NCBI GenBank assembly: GCA_009778235.1
Contig: WRKE01000293.1
Coordinates: 1-13,593 of the forward strand
Reading direction: 5' to 3'
From: Pseudomonadota bacterium
GTDB taxonomy: Bacteria > Desulfobacterota > Desulfobulbia > Desulfobulbales > Desulfobulbaceae
DNA: 13,593 nucleotides
Each line of letters begins with the position of its first letter. Position 1 is the stretch's first letter. The notes beneath the pieces were generated by a model that worked only from the letters and a program-made list of their open reading frames with translations, was not told the DNA's origin and made no database searches. The translations under genes and the position numbers were made by a program. Positions 6,242 to 13,593 of this stretch are shown in pieces.

Positions 6242-6956
6242 GCCACAAACTCTCATAGGCGGCGGTGGCGGCCGAAGCGGGCAAGGCTGCCGCCACCGGC
6301 TGCCGAAAGACGCCCATCCGTTCGATATCCGCCGAGTAAGGAATAACGGATCGCAACACCCGGTTCTCTTGCTTAAGCAACTGCATCATCTCCGCATGCA
6401 TCTTCTTGCGCTTCTCGACCATGGAGAAGAAAATCACCACCTTGTCGCGTGCCAGGCCGATCTCTTCAAGAAAGGCAAACAACTGCGTAAGCGACAGCAG
6501 GGACAAGGTAGTGGGAATCACCGGCGCCAGGATGTAATCGGCGGCGTAAAAGATATTCTCCGACAGCAGGGTCAGGTTCGGCGGACAATCGAGGATGATC
6601 CGGTCGTACTCCTCTTGCTGAGGAGCCAGCACCTTGCTCAGCCGCTTGTGCGACTTCTTGCATTCATCCAAGGCCAGATCGATGTTGCGGTAGGAAAAAT
6701 CGGCGGGCAGCATGTCGAGGCCGGGGTAATCAGTGCCCTTGATGTTCTCTTCGATGTGTTTGCCGCCCTTGAGCAATTTTTTGGGCCCGAACTTTTTGGG
6801 TGGACGGATGCGGAAATAGTAGGAGGCCGATCCCTGGGGATCCATGTCCAGCAACAGGGTTTTTTTGTTTTGTTGCGCGGAAAGGTAGGCCAGGTTGACC
6901 GAAGTGGCGGTCTTGCCCACCCCACCCTTGATGCTGTAAACCGCGATGATGCTCAT
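6213..6956 (-). CDS. Orphan ParA/MinD-family ATPase
   Basis: This 247-residue P-loop ATPase is of the ParA/MinD type, whose members position plasmids, chromosomes or protein and organelle cargo. The deviant Walker A is Lys10-Gly-Gly-Val-Gly-Lys15-Thr16, including the signature lysine Lys10. Walker A-prime is Leu-Leu-Leu-Asp37-Met-Asp39-Pro-Gln-Gly and Walker B is Ile-Ile-Leu-Asp123-Cys-Pro-Pro. A Lys-rich insert (about 51-67) and Lys/Arg-rich patches at 100-107 and 182-186 could contact DNA. There is no N-terminal helix-turn-helix domain, so it is the short type, and no ParB gene lies beside it. The ATG at 6956 overlaps the CHAD-protein stop as ATGA, with GGAG five bases ahead. A longer reading from 7295 is the CHAD gene in another frame. 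Its cargo is unknown; the CHAD protein is the obvious candidate partner (inference). Confidence 0.92.
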   Translation of the reverse strand: MSIIAVYSIKGGVGKTATSVNLAYLSAQQNKKTLLLDMDPQGSASYYFRIRPPKKFGPKKLLKGGKHIEENIKGTDYPGLDMLPADFSYRNIDLALDECKKSHKRLSKVLAPQQEEYDRIILDCPPNLTLLSENIFYAADYILAPVIPTTLSLLSLTQLFAFLEEIGLARDKVVIFFSMVEKRKKMHAEMMQLLKQENRVLRSVIPYSADIERMGVFRQPVAAALPASAATAAYESLWHEIQELLAI

Positions 6957-8506
6957 GCAGACTCCTGTCGTCTCCCGAAAAGTTCGTGGAACAGCGTTAC
7001 GGTCTCCTGGTCGCCAAATTGCGCGAACGCCTCGGAGAAATGGACGCGCAGTTGCTGCTGTTCCGTAAACAGACCCTGCAGCAGGCCACCGAGTGCCGCC
7101 GCCTGGTCGAGATTGGGCCGCGTCACCGCGGGAAGGCTTGCCAGGGCCTGGCCAAGCATCTCCCGCTGCACCGAAAGATCGTTGAAGCTGCCAAGAATAT
7201 CCTGCAAGCCTTTCAAATGGCGGATCAGGATCTGCATTTCCTGCCTGGGATAGAGGGAACCGAAGAATTCCATGGTATAGCGCAGCTTTTTGCATTGGAT
7301 GCGGAGACGATGCACCTCGGCATCCGGGGTGGAGGCATCCAGGGCCCGGCCGACCCGTATCACCCGCTTAAACCGCTTCAAAATAATCCGGCCAGCCAGA
7401 TCGCGGACCGGCAGGTCGGCCAAATCGGCCTGTTTTCGGTCGCGCCCCTTCAGTGTCCGTTGCCAGGCGGCAAAAATTGTTTTGTATTTCTTGGCCCGCA
7501 GGGCCCGCACCAGTTTTTTCTGCTCGATCTGCCGGTTGCGGCTCAGGCCGGCGTAGAAATCCTCCAACCCCGGGCGCAAGGAAGGAGGCAGCCGTTCTAA
7601 GCTCTGCTCGCGGGCGAGCAAAAAAACATCCAGGTCGCGAACAGGCCCGGTCAGGGCGCCGAGGCGGCCGAATGCCCGGCCGAATCGGTCCGCAACCGGG
7701 GGGGGCAACACTTTTTTCACCAGGCTCAGGCCGGAGCGGGTGCGACGGATGGCAACCCGAAGGTCATGGAGGAATTCCGGATCATAATCGGCCAGCACCC
7801 CCGGCAGGTTGCGGGTGATGGCCGAAAGCAGGAACAAATAGATCCGGGCCATGGCCTCGCGGGCGGTCTCGTAGCCGTTCAGCTCCAGATCAAACTTTGG
7901 ACTGTAATCCAAGAGGCTGCGCCCCTTGGCCCGGCAACCTTCTTCAAAACCGACCAGGGGCGAGACCGGCTGGGCCACCCCGGCTTGAGCAAGAATGCGG
8001 CGGAGCTGCTCCTGCTCGTCACCATAGCCACGAACCCCAAACAGCCGCACCAGGTGAAAGCGCTGTTCTCCGTCCACTGGTCGCTGCGCTTCGACCACGA
8101 TCCGGGCCACAGTCTTCTCATCCTGGTTCAGCAGACGAATCTGGCGGCCGTGCAGATCAACCGTGGCCAAGGGCAGCAAACAACGAACGCCCAGAATCGG
8201 GGCAAGCAGCTCCCGCAATCTGCCGGAGGGAAAATCACGGGCAAAACAGGCGCCATCCAGCTCCGGCCCGCCCTGCTGCACGGTCACCTCATCGTTGTCA
8301 TCCTGGAACAGGGTCCAGCAACTGCCATGGCAATGGAGCAGATAACCCTGCTGATAGAGCCGCCAGTCGAACGAGTCGGCATAGACCACTGTGGCCCCGT
8401 ATTCCGGCCCGATATCGACCCCGAATTCAGAGGCCAGGGCGGCAAACAGCCCTTCCATCGGCAAGGAATCGGGCAGCAACCAGGTGTCCGTGCCGGAGAG
8501 GGGCAT
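6953..8506 (-). CDS. CHAD-domain protein with a divergent CYTH-like N-terminal region
   Basis: The product has 517 residues. Residues about 212-505 form a CHAD domain (conserved histidine alpha-helical domain), a helical basic fold shown in other bacteria to bind inorganic polyphosphate. The two hallmark helices are His247-Asp-Leu-Arg-Val-Ala-Ile-Arg-Arg-Thr-Arg and Val-His399-Arg-Leu-Arg-Ile-Gln-Cys-Lys-Lys-Leu-Arg-Tyr, dense in Arg, Lys and His. Residues about 20-180 look like a degraded CYTH (triphosphate tunnel) domain: Tyr-Ala-Asp-Ser-Phe-Asp-Trp-Arg-Leu-Tyr-Gln-Gln-Gly-Tyr-Leu-Leu resembles the CYTH Tyr-Asp-Thr-x-Asp ... Gly core. However, the catalytic Glu-x-Glu-x-Lys at the N-terminus is absent and the usual Arg-x-Arg is His-Cys-His. 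The ATG is 11 bases after argJ, with AAGG-type ribosome sites in the gap. It overlaps the ParA start by four bases. It is probably cytoplasmic or granule-bound rather than an active triphosphatase. Confidence 0.88.
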   Translation of the reverse strand: MPLSGTDTWLLPDSLPMEGLFAALASEFGVDIGPEYGATVVYADSFDWRLYQQGYLLHCHGSCWTLFQDDNDEVTVQQGGPELDGACFARDFPSGRLRELLAPILGVRCLLPLATVDLHGRQIRLLNQDEKTVARIVVEAQRPVDGEQRFHLVRLFGVRGYGDEQEQLRRILAQAGVAQPVSPLVGFEEGCRAKGRSLLDYSPKFDLELNGYETAREAMARIYLFLLSAITRNLPGVLADYDPEFLHDLRVAIRRTRSGLSLVKKVLPPPVADRFGRAFGRLGALTGPVRDLDVFLLAREQSLERLPPSLRPGLEDFYAGLSRNRQIEQKKLVRALRAKKYKTIFAAWQRTLKGRDRKQADLADLPVRDLAGRIILKRFKRVIRVGRALDASTPDAEVHRLRIQCKKLRYTMEFFGSLYPRQEMQILIRHLKGLQDILGSFNDLSVQREMLGQALASLPAVTRPNLDQAAALGGLLQGLFTEQQQLRVHFSEAFAQFGDQETVTLFHELFGRRQESA

Positions 8507-8517
8507 GACCTTCGCCT

Positions 8518-9699
8518 TCAGCTCCGATAATCGGCATTAATCTTGACGTAATCGTACGAAAAATCGCAGGTATACACCTCTGCCTCGGCAAAGCCTTCGC
8601 CGAGATGGACCGTAACGGTGAAGCGGGGCTGCTTGAGAACTTCGGTGGCAGCCGCCTCCTGATCGGCGCCCAAGGCCACCCCGTTCTCCACCAGGGAGAC
8701 GCCGTCGAAACTGATCCCCACCTGCAGGGGATCAAAGGTGCATTCCGACCGGCCCAATGCGGCGATGATCCGACCCCAGTTGGCATCCTCACCGAAGAAG
8801 GCGGTCTTGACCAAGGCCGAGTTGGCGATGGTCTGGGCCGCGTTCAAGGCCTCGCCTTCATTGCGGGCCCCGGCAACCTTGACGGTGACCAGCTTGGTGG
8901 CCCCCTCGCCGTCGGCCACGATCATCAGGGCCAATTCTTTGAACACGCCCTTCAGGGCATCGCCGAACCGGGCCGCCGCCTGAGGATTGTCCTCATCGAT
9001 CCAGGGATTGCCGGCAGCGCCGTTGGCCATCACCAAAACCGTGTCGTTGGTGGAGGTGTCGCCGTCCACGGTGATCCGGTTGAACGTTTGCTCGACGCCG
9101 GCTTTCACCAGCCGGTTGAGCACTGGAAAGACTATCTGGGCGTCGGTGACCACGAAGCAGAGCATGGTGGCCATGTCGGGCATGATCATCCCCGACCCCT
9201 TGGCAACCCCGAGGATCGACACCTGGGCACCGTCGATGTCGACCGTAGCCGTGGCAATTTTGGGGACCAGATCGGTGGTCATGATTGCCTGGGCCACCTG
9301 TTCAAAGCCATCGGGCGAGAGGCTCGCCACCAGGCCGGGCATGGACCGGGCAAACGGTTCACGCAACGGCTGCCCGATCACCCCGGTCGAAGCCACCAGG
9401 ACCAGTGACGGATCGATCCCCAACTCGCCTGCCGCTAAGGCGCTGGTGGCCAGGGCAAGTTCCATGCCCGCCTGGCCGGTACAGGCATTGGCATTGCCGC
9501 TGTTCACCAGAATCGCCTGGGCCAGACCTGAGCGCAATCGCTCCATGTCAAGCTGCACCGGGGCCGCCTTGACTTTGTTGGTGGTGAAAGCCCCGGCGGT
9601 AACCGCCGGAGTCTGTGAGAAGATCAAGCCTAAATCAAGACGGCCGGCATATTTGATACCAGCTTGCACCGCTGCCGCCGAGAAACCTTTCACTTGCAT
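8518..9699 (-). CDS. argJ: Bifunctional ornithine acetyltransferase / N-acetylglutamate synthase
   Basis: This cytoplasmic enzyme of arginine synthesis moves the acetyl group from N-acetylornithine to glutamate; bifunctional members also use acetyl-CoA. The 393 residues are the normal length. ArgJ is made as one chain that cuts itself before a threonine. The site is seen in Lys-Gly-Ser-Gly-Met-Ile-Met-Pro-Asp-Met-Ala177-Thr178-Met-Leu, so Thr178 would become the nucleophile at the start of the beta chain. The commoner motif has Ala-Pro-Asn where this has Met-Pro-Asp. Other family marks are Ser-Gly-Asn-Ala-Asn-Ala-Cys-Thr-Gly (67-75), Ser-Thr-Gly-Val-Ile-Gly and the C-terminus Tyr-Asp-Tyr-Val-Lys-Ile-Asn-Ala-Asp-Tyr-Arg-Ser. 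I chose the ATG at 9699 (AGGA six bases ahead) over a TTG at 9717. Whether it is mono- or bifunctional cannot be read from sequence. It heads the CHAD-ParA-SixA run. Confidence 0.96.
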   Translation of the reverse strand: MQVKGFSAAAVQAGIKYAGRLDLGLIFSQTPAVTAGAFTTNKVKAAPVQLDMERLRSGLAQAILVNSGNANACTGQAGMELALATSALAAGELGIDPSLVLVASTGVIGQPLREPFARSMPGLVASLSPDGFEQVAQAIMTTDLVPKIATATVDIDGAQVSILGVAKGSGMIMPDMATMLCFVVTDAQIVFPVLNRLVKAGVEQTFNRITVDGDTSTNDTVLVMANGAAGNPWIDEDNPQAAARFGDALKGVFKELALMIVADGEGATKLVTVKVAGARNEGEALNAAQTIANSALVKTAFFGEDANWGRIIAALGRSECTFDPLQVGISFDGVSLVENGVALGADQEAAATEVLKQPRFTVTVHLGEGFAEAEVYTCDFSYDYVKINADYRS

Positions 9700-10064
9700 G
9701 AAACATCCTGTTTTCAATTGAAGTTATCCGTAAAAATAGCAGGATTACTCTACCAGATACCCGGAAAATTAAAAGCGCGAACATGGCGAGGAGTTGAAAT
9801 GGTCCGCGCATTGGGTGACATTGGAGCCCTTGACCGGAAGGGCAGCAAGCCTGAGTGCCAGCCGCGGCATGTCCAAATTCTGACCAGTAGGTGCCGACCA
9901 TACACTGCATGCGGCTGGAACTGATCGATGGCGCCGGGCGTTCTTTCACCTGGGCCGACACCATATTTCTCTTGCCAGCCCCCCTCTGCTTCCGGCAAGA
10001 TCACCGAGGATTGACTTCGACAAAATCATGCCCCATCCATCACCACCACCGCCGGACATTGATC
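9700..10064. other. Divergent intergenic region between argJ and the phosphoesterase gene
   Basis: This stretch of 365 bases should hold the promoters for argJ (minus) and the phosphoesterase (+). I see no credible gene. The clearest structure is an inverted repeat, 9858-9871 with 9908-9918: 11 paired bases with a three-base bulge and a 36-base loop. A smaller 7-bp hairpin pairs 9970-9976 with 9994-10000. TTGACT at 10011-10016 resembles a -35 element, but no good -10 follows at the right distance. Confidence 0.4.
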
Positions 10065-10784
10065 ATGAACATCCTCGTCATCAGCGACATCCACGGCAAT
10101 TATCCGGCCCTGGCGGCCGTCGGCCAGGCAGCGGCCCCATTCAACTGCGCCCATATTCTCAACTGTGGCGACTCCCTGGTCTACGCGCCCTTTGCCAACC
10201 AAACCTTTGACTGGCTGCAACGCAACCAGGTTTTTTCCATCCGGGGCAACACCGACGACCGAATCATCAGGCTGCTCAAGGGCAAATCACTGAAAAAACC
10301 CACCAAGCCAGAAAAGCGCATCATGTACACCAGCACCGCGGAGGCACTCTTACCCGAGCACAAAAAACATCTCCTTCGCTTGAAGAAGAAAAAAATCCTG
10401 TGCCTCGATCACACCTGCATCGGCCTGTACCACGGGAGTCCGTCCGATCATGAGGAGTTTCTGACTGCTGCCACCCCGGACAAGCGCTTCAAGGAACTAG
10501 CCAAGGAAACATCCTGCCAGGTAGTGCTCACCGGCCACTCCCACTCTCCCTTTCACCGGCAGGTGAACGGCGTCCACTTCATCAATCCCGGCTCAGTGGG
10601 GAGGATGATGGATGGCCAGCCAGATGCCGCCTTTGCCATTCTCCACCTGGACAACGGCCAAATCACGGCCAGCCTGCATCGCTGCGTCTACGATGTCGAG
10701 GCCGTGGTCAGGGCGCTGGCTGAACAGCAGTTGCCTGCCATCTACGGCGAGATGTTCTGGACCGGCACCAAGCGCCTGGCATGA
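10065..10784 (+). CDS. YfcE/MJ0936-like calcineurin-type metallophosphoesterase
   Basis: This cytoplasmic two-metal phosphodiesterase has 239 residues. All metal-binding motifs are in order: Asp8-x-His10 in Ile-Ser-Asp-Ile-His-Gly-Asn, Gly-Asp36 in Asn-Cys-Gly-Asp-Ser, Gly-Asn62 in Arg-Gly-Asn-Thr-Asp, His123 in Leu-Tyr-His-Gly-Ser-Pro, and Gly-His158-Ser-His160. Phe-Ile-Asn-Pro-Gly-Ser-Val-Gly (172-179) is typical of this branch. The substrate cannot be told from sequence. The frame stays open back to 9891, but family alignment starts at the ATG at 10065 (Met-Asn-Ile-Leu-Val-Ile-Ser-Asp). The ribosome site there is weak (CGGA about nine bases ahead). It is the only complete + strand gene, lying between convergent secA and divergent argJ. 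In relatives I recall secA and argJ as close neighbours, so this gene may have been inserted there (inference). Confidence 0.9.
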   Translation: MNILVISDIHGNYPALAAVGQAAAPFNCAHILNCGDSLVYAPFANQTFDWLQRNQVFSIRGNTDDRIIRLLKGKSLKKPTKPEKRIMYTSTAEALLPEHKKHLLRLKKKKILCLDHTCIGLYHGSPSDHEEFLTAATPDKRFKELAKETSCQVVLTGHSHSPFHRQVNGVHFINPGSVGRMMDGQPDAAFAILHLDNGQITASLHRCVYDVEAVVRALAEQQLPAIYGEMFWTGTKRLA

Positions 10785-10942
10785 AGATCTCTGTTGCTGT
10801 GCAGGGCGGCTACCTGAGCCCTTTGCCCATACCCCTTGGCAAACAAAAAAGGCCAGGCAGCGCACAATCAACCCCTACGCCAGTTGGGCAGGCCAACCCG
10901 CCGCCGGCAGCCGGCGCCGGACCAACAGGGCGGCGCAATAAT

Positions 10943-10981
10943 AAAAAAGGCCGTCAACCCGCCGCTGGCGGACTGACGGCC
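10943..10981 (-). terminator. Intrinsic terminator of secA
   Basis: On the minus strand, 26 bases past the secA stop, an 8-bp stem (10974-10981 with 10949-10956) encloses a 5-bp inner stem (10967-10971 with 10959-10963, loop of three). It is followed at once by six T (10943-10948 read on the minus strand). On the + strand the hairpin is followed by AACAAAATTT, so it would be a poor terminator for the converging phosphoesterase transcript. Confidence 0.88.
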
Positions 10982-11007
10982 AACAAAATTTAAAAAAACT
11001 GCCAGGC

Positions 11008-13563
11008 TTAGCTATTCACCCCGCAGCATTTCTTGTATTTCTTGCCGGAACCGCACGGACAGGGCGCGTTGCGACCGATCTTATCCTCAGCCCGCTGTAT
11101 GGGCCGGTGTTCGACCTCACTGACTTTCGGGGCCCCGGAGCGGCGAGCCTCGGCCAACTCCCGCTCACGTTGCTGCCGCCGTTCTTCTTCCAGCCGGGCC
11201 AATTCTTCTTCATTGACCAGTTGAATGCGCATCAGATTGGCAACGGTGTGCAGCTTGATAGCGTCGATCAGGTTACGAAATAAATTAAAGCTCTCCCGCT
11301 TGTATTCGTTGAGCGGGTTCTTCTGCCCATACCCCCGCAGACCGATCCCCTCCTTGAGGTGGTCCATGTGGAGCAGATGCTCCTTCCACAGGGTATCGAC
11401 CATCTGCAACAGTACCATCCGTTCGAGCTGGCGAGTCTGCTCCACCCCGTTGCGTGCCTCCTGGCGGCCATAGGCCTCGGCCACGGCTTGCCGTAATTTT
11501 TCGGCAAAGGTATGGAAATCAAGACTGTGACGCTCTTGATCCGGCCAATCAATCTGCAGATCAAAGGCCTGCCCCACCCTTTCTTCGATGGCGGGCCAGT
11601 CCCATTCCTCAGCGGCAATCTTGGCCGGGGCATAATCCGCCACCACCCGGTCAATCAGCTCGGCAATCATGTCAACAACGATCGGCTGGATGCCTTCGCC
11701 TTCGAGCACTTCAAGCCGCTGGCTGTAGATGACCTCGCGCTGCTTATTCATGACGTCATCATACTCAAGCAGGTGCTTGCGGATATCAAAGTTGTGTCCT
11801 TCGACCTTGCGCTGGGCATTCTCGATGGCCCGGGACACCATCGAATGTTCGATGGGTTCGTCATCCTCCATCCCCAGCTTGTCCATGATGCTCCGCAGCC
11901 GGTCAGACCCGAAAATGCGCAGGAGATCGTCCTCGAGCGAGAGATAGAAGCGGGAGGTGCCGGGATCGCCCTGACGGCCGGAGCGACCGCGCAACTGATT
12001 GTCGATGCGGCGGCTTTCGTGGCGGCTGGTGCCTAAGATATGCAGCCCGCCCAGTTCGCGCACGCCCTCGCCGAGCTTGATGTCGGTACCGCGGCCGGCC
12101 ATGTTGGTGGCAATGGTCACCCGGCCTTTCTGTCCGGCCATGGCCACGATCTCGGCTTCGCGTTCGTGCTGCTTGGCGTTGAGCACCTCGTGGGGGATGT
12201 TCTCCTTGGCCAGCATCTTGGCGATCTTCTCGGAGACATCGATGGAAATCGTCCCCACCAGGATCGGCTGGCCCTTCTCGTTCAACTCCTTGATTTCCTG
12301 TATGATGTTGCGGTATTTCGCCTCCTGGTTCTTGTAGATCACATCAGCGTAATCCTTACGGATCATCCTTTGATGGGTGGGGATGACCACCACGTCGAGG
12401 TTGTAGATCTTCTTAAATTCAGGCGCCTCGGTGTCGGCGGTGCCGGTCATGCCCGCCAGTTTCTTATACATGCGGAAATAGTTCTGGAAGGTGATGGAGG
12501 CCAGGGTCTGGTTTTCACGCTCGACCTTCACCCCCTCTTTGGCCTCCAAGGCCTGGTGGAGGCCGTCGGAGTACCGCCGGCCCTCCATGGTGCGGCCGGT
12601 GAATTCGTCGACAATCACCACCGCCCCGCTCTTGACGATGTAATCAACATCGCGTTTGAACATGAAATGGGCCTTGAGCGATTGATTGACATGGTGCAGA
12701 TGGTTGATATTGCGCGGGTCGTAGAGGTTGTCCACCTCCAGCAGTTGCTCGGCCAGGGCCACCCCCTCGTCGGTGAGCATGATCTGCCGGGATTTTTCCT
12801 CCTTGGTGTAGTGCTCGTCATTTTTGAAATGGCGCATGATCCGGTCGACCTTCAGATACAGATCAGTGGTCATGTCCGCTGCACCGGAGATAATCAGGGG
12901 GGTCCGCGCCTCATCGATCAGAATGGAGTCGACTTCGTCGACAATGGCGTAGGCAAAACCGCGCTGGCAGAAGTCCTTCAATGAAAACTTCATGTTGTCG
13001 CGGAGATAATCGAAACCGAACTCGTTGTTGGTGCCATAGGTAATGTCAGCGCCATAGGCCTCGCGCCGTTGCTCGTCATCCATTCCATGGAGGATGCAGC
13101 CGGTGGTCAGCCCGAGAAAACGGTAGACTTCGCCCATCCACTGCACATCGCGCCGGGCCAGGTAATCATTGACCGTCACCACGTGCACACCCTTGCCGGC
13201 CAGGGCATTGAGGTACACCGGCGCGGTCGAGGTCAAGGTCTTGCCCTCGCCGGTTTTCATCTCGGCTATCTTGCCTTCGTGGAGGACGACACCACCGATC
13301 AACTGGACATCGAAATGGCGCTCGCCAAGCACCCGCCGGGCCGCCTCCCGGACCACGGCAAAGGCCTCGGGCAACAGTTGATCCACGGTTTCGCCCTGGG
13401 CGATCCGCTGTTTGAACTCGACCGTCTTGGCAGCCAGCTCAGCATCGGAAAGCGGCTCGACCGAGGGTTCCAGCTCGTTGATTTTGTTGACAGTCTTGCG
13501 GTACTGCTTGATCATTCTGTCGTTCTTGCTGCCAAATATTTTGGCAAGGACCTGTCCAACCAT
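11008..13563 (-). CDS. secA: SecA, protein-export motor ATPase
   Basis: This ATPase drives unfolded precursor proteins through SecYEG at the inner membrane. The 851 residues are full length for the family (E. coli has 901; the C-terminal linker varies). In order: the N-terminal helix with Leu-Ala-Lys-Ile-Phe-Gly-Ser, Walker A at about 102-109 (Met-Lys-Thr-Gly-Glu-Gly-Lys-Thr), and Walker B/DEAD-like Asp209-Glu-Val-Asp in Ala-Ile-Val-Asp-Glu-Val-Asp-Ser-Ile-Leu-Ile-Asp-Glu-Ala-Arg-Thr-Pro-Leu-Ile. The second helicase domain (Thr-Asn-Met-Ala-Gly-Arg-Gly-Thr-Asp-Ile, then Gln-Leu-Arg-Gly-Arg-Ser-Gly-Arg-Gln-Gly-Asp) follows, and a zinc tail Cys835-Pro-Cys837 ... Cys846-Cys847 closes it. In other species that tail binds SecB and lipids. 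The ATG at 13563 has GGGAG seven bases before it. The gene ends in its own strong terminator. The promoter lies beyond the window edge. Confidence 0.98.
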   Translation of the reverse strand: MVGQVLAKIFGSKNDRMIKQYRKTVNKINELEPSVEPLSDAELAAKTVEFKQRIAQGETVDQLLPEAFAVVREAARRVLGERHFDVQLIGGVVLHEGKIAEMKTGEGKTLTSTAPVYLNALAGKGVHVVTVNDYLARRDVQWMGEVYRFLGLTTGCILHGMDDEQRREAYGADITYGTNNEFGFDYLRDNMKFSLKDFCQRGFAYAIVDEVDSILIDEARTPLIISGAADMTTDLYLKVDRIMRHFKNDEHYTKEEKSRQIMLTDEGVALAEQLLEVDNLYDPRNINHLHHVNQSLKAHFMFKRDVDYIVKSGAVVIVDEFTGRTMEGRRYSDGLHQALEAKEGVKVERENQTLASITFQNYFRMYKKLAGMTGTADTEAPEFKKIYNLDVVVIPTHQRMIRKDYADVIYKNQEAKYRNIIQEIKELNEKGQPILVGTISIDVSEKIAKMLAKENIPHEVLNAKQHEREAEIVAMAGQKGRVTIATNMAGRGTDIKLGEGVRELGGLHILGTSRHESRRIDNQLRGRSGRQGDPGTSRFYLSLEDDLLRIFGSDRLRSIMDKLGMEDDEPIEHSMVSRAIENAQRKVEGHNFDIRKHLLEYDDVMNKQREVIYSQRLEVLEGEGIQPIVVDMIAELIDRVVADYAPAKIAAEEWDWPAIEERVGQAFDLQIDWPDQERHSLDFHTFAEKLRQAVAEAYGRQEARNGVEQTRQLERMVLLQMVDTLWKEHLLHMDHLKEGIGLRGYGQKNPLNEYKRESFNLFRNLIDAIKLHTVANLMRIQLVNEEELARLEEERRQQRERELAEARRSGAPKVSEVEHRPIQRAEDKIGRNAPCPCGSGKKYKKCCGVNS

Positions 13564-13580
13564 TATGGTTCTCCCACTAA
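13564..13580 (-). promoter_or_regulatory. secA ribosome-binding site
   Basis: Reading the minus strand, TGGGAGAACCATA stands directly before the ATG, placing GGGAG seven bases from the start codon. This fixes the secA start at the Met-Val-Gly-Gln N-terminus. Confidence 0.7.
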
Positions 13581-13593
13581 GGGTCTGATTTTG

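Noticed and set aside
6957..7295. An extended N-terminus for the ParA ATPase reading back to 7295.
   Set aside because: The added residues are an out-of-frame reading of the CHAD gene. The ATG at 6956 has a good ribosome site and matches the ParA N-terminus.
9822..9855. TTGACCGGAAGGGCAGCAAGCC, which looks like the GGAA tetraloop region of signal recognition particle RNA.
   Set aside because: The upstream CAGG half of the conserved internal loop is missing, and the flanks do not extend into the long hairpin expected of that RNA.
9635..9964. Minus-strand frames in the argJ upstream region (9635-9964 and 9750-10004).
   Set aside because: They show no recognisable domain or ribosome site; the first overlaps the argJ start in another frame.
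10822..10843. A 6-bp hairpin after the phosphoesterase (TTTGCC with GGCAAA) considered as its terminator.
   Set aside because: It is followed by CAAAAAA, not a T tract, on the + strand, so it does not fit an intrinsic terminator there.
10781..10993. A 70-codon + strand ORF starting inside the phosphoesterase stop (ATGA).
   Set aside because: It is low-complexity (Pro, Gly, Ala), runs through the secA terminator hairpin, has no good ribosome site of its own and resembles nothing known.

Overview
The window looks like chromosomal core DNA of a GC-rich Gram-negative anaerobe. From the protein sequences and the secA/argJ neighbourhood I would place it in Desulfobacterota (former Deltaproteobacteria), possibly the Desulfobulbales. 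That placement is inference from gene content; there is no rRNA or tRNA here to anchor it.

Layout. The end of a + strand gene for a very acidic protein (1-1068) converges on a minus-strand block across a strong bidirectional terminator (about 1089-1120). In its own direction of transcription the minus strand carries: secA (13563 to 11008) with its own terminator; argJ, a CYTH-like/CHAD protein, a lone ParA-type ATPase and a SixA-type phosphatase (9699 to 5714), packed with an 11-base gap, a 4-base overlap and a 29-base overlap; a small four-cysteine protein (5464 to 5276); avtA (5094 to 3850); a DUF4177-type protein (3717 to 3277); and the peptide-importer permeases yejB and yejE (3201 to 1120). 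One + strand gene, a calcineurin-like phosphoesterase (10065-10784), sits between secA and argJ. It converges on secA and diverges from argJ.

How the parts fit. ArgJ (acetyl cycle of arginine synthesis) and AvtA (alanine/valine transamination) are amino-acid metabolism genes, SecA is the protein-export motor, and YejB/YejE form the membrane channel of an oligopeptide/microcin C-type ABC importer. The binding protein and ATPase of that importer are not here.

The most unusual part is the CHAD-ParA-SixA module. CHAD domains bind polyphosphate, ParA/MinD ATPases position cellular cargo, and SixA removes phosphate from phosphohistidine. Their tight translational coupling suggests a shared job that might be polyphosphate-granule placement or control. 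That is a hypothesis. Other points of interest are the 14-base palindrome and short upstream ORF in front of avtA, the overlooked four-cysteine protein, and the orphan yejBE pair. No CRISPR array, insertion sequence, tRNA, rRNA or replication origin was seen.
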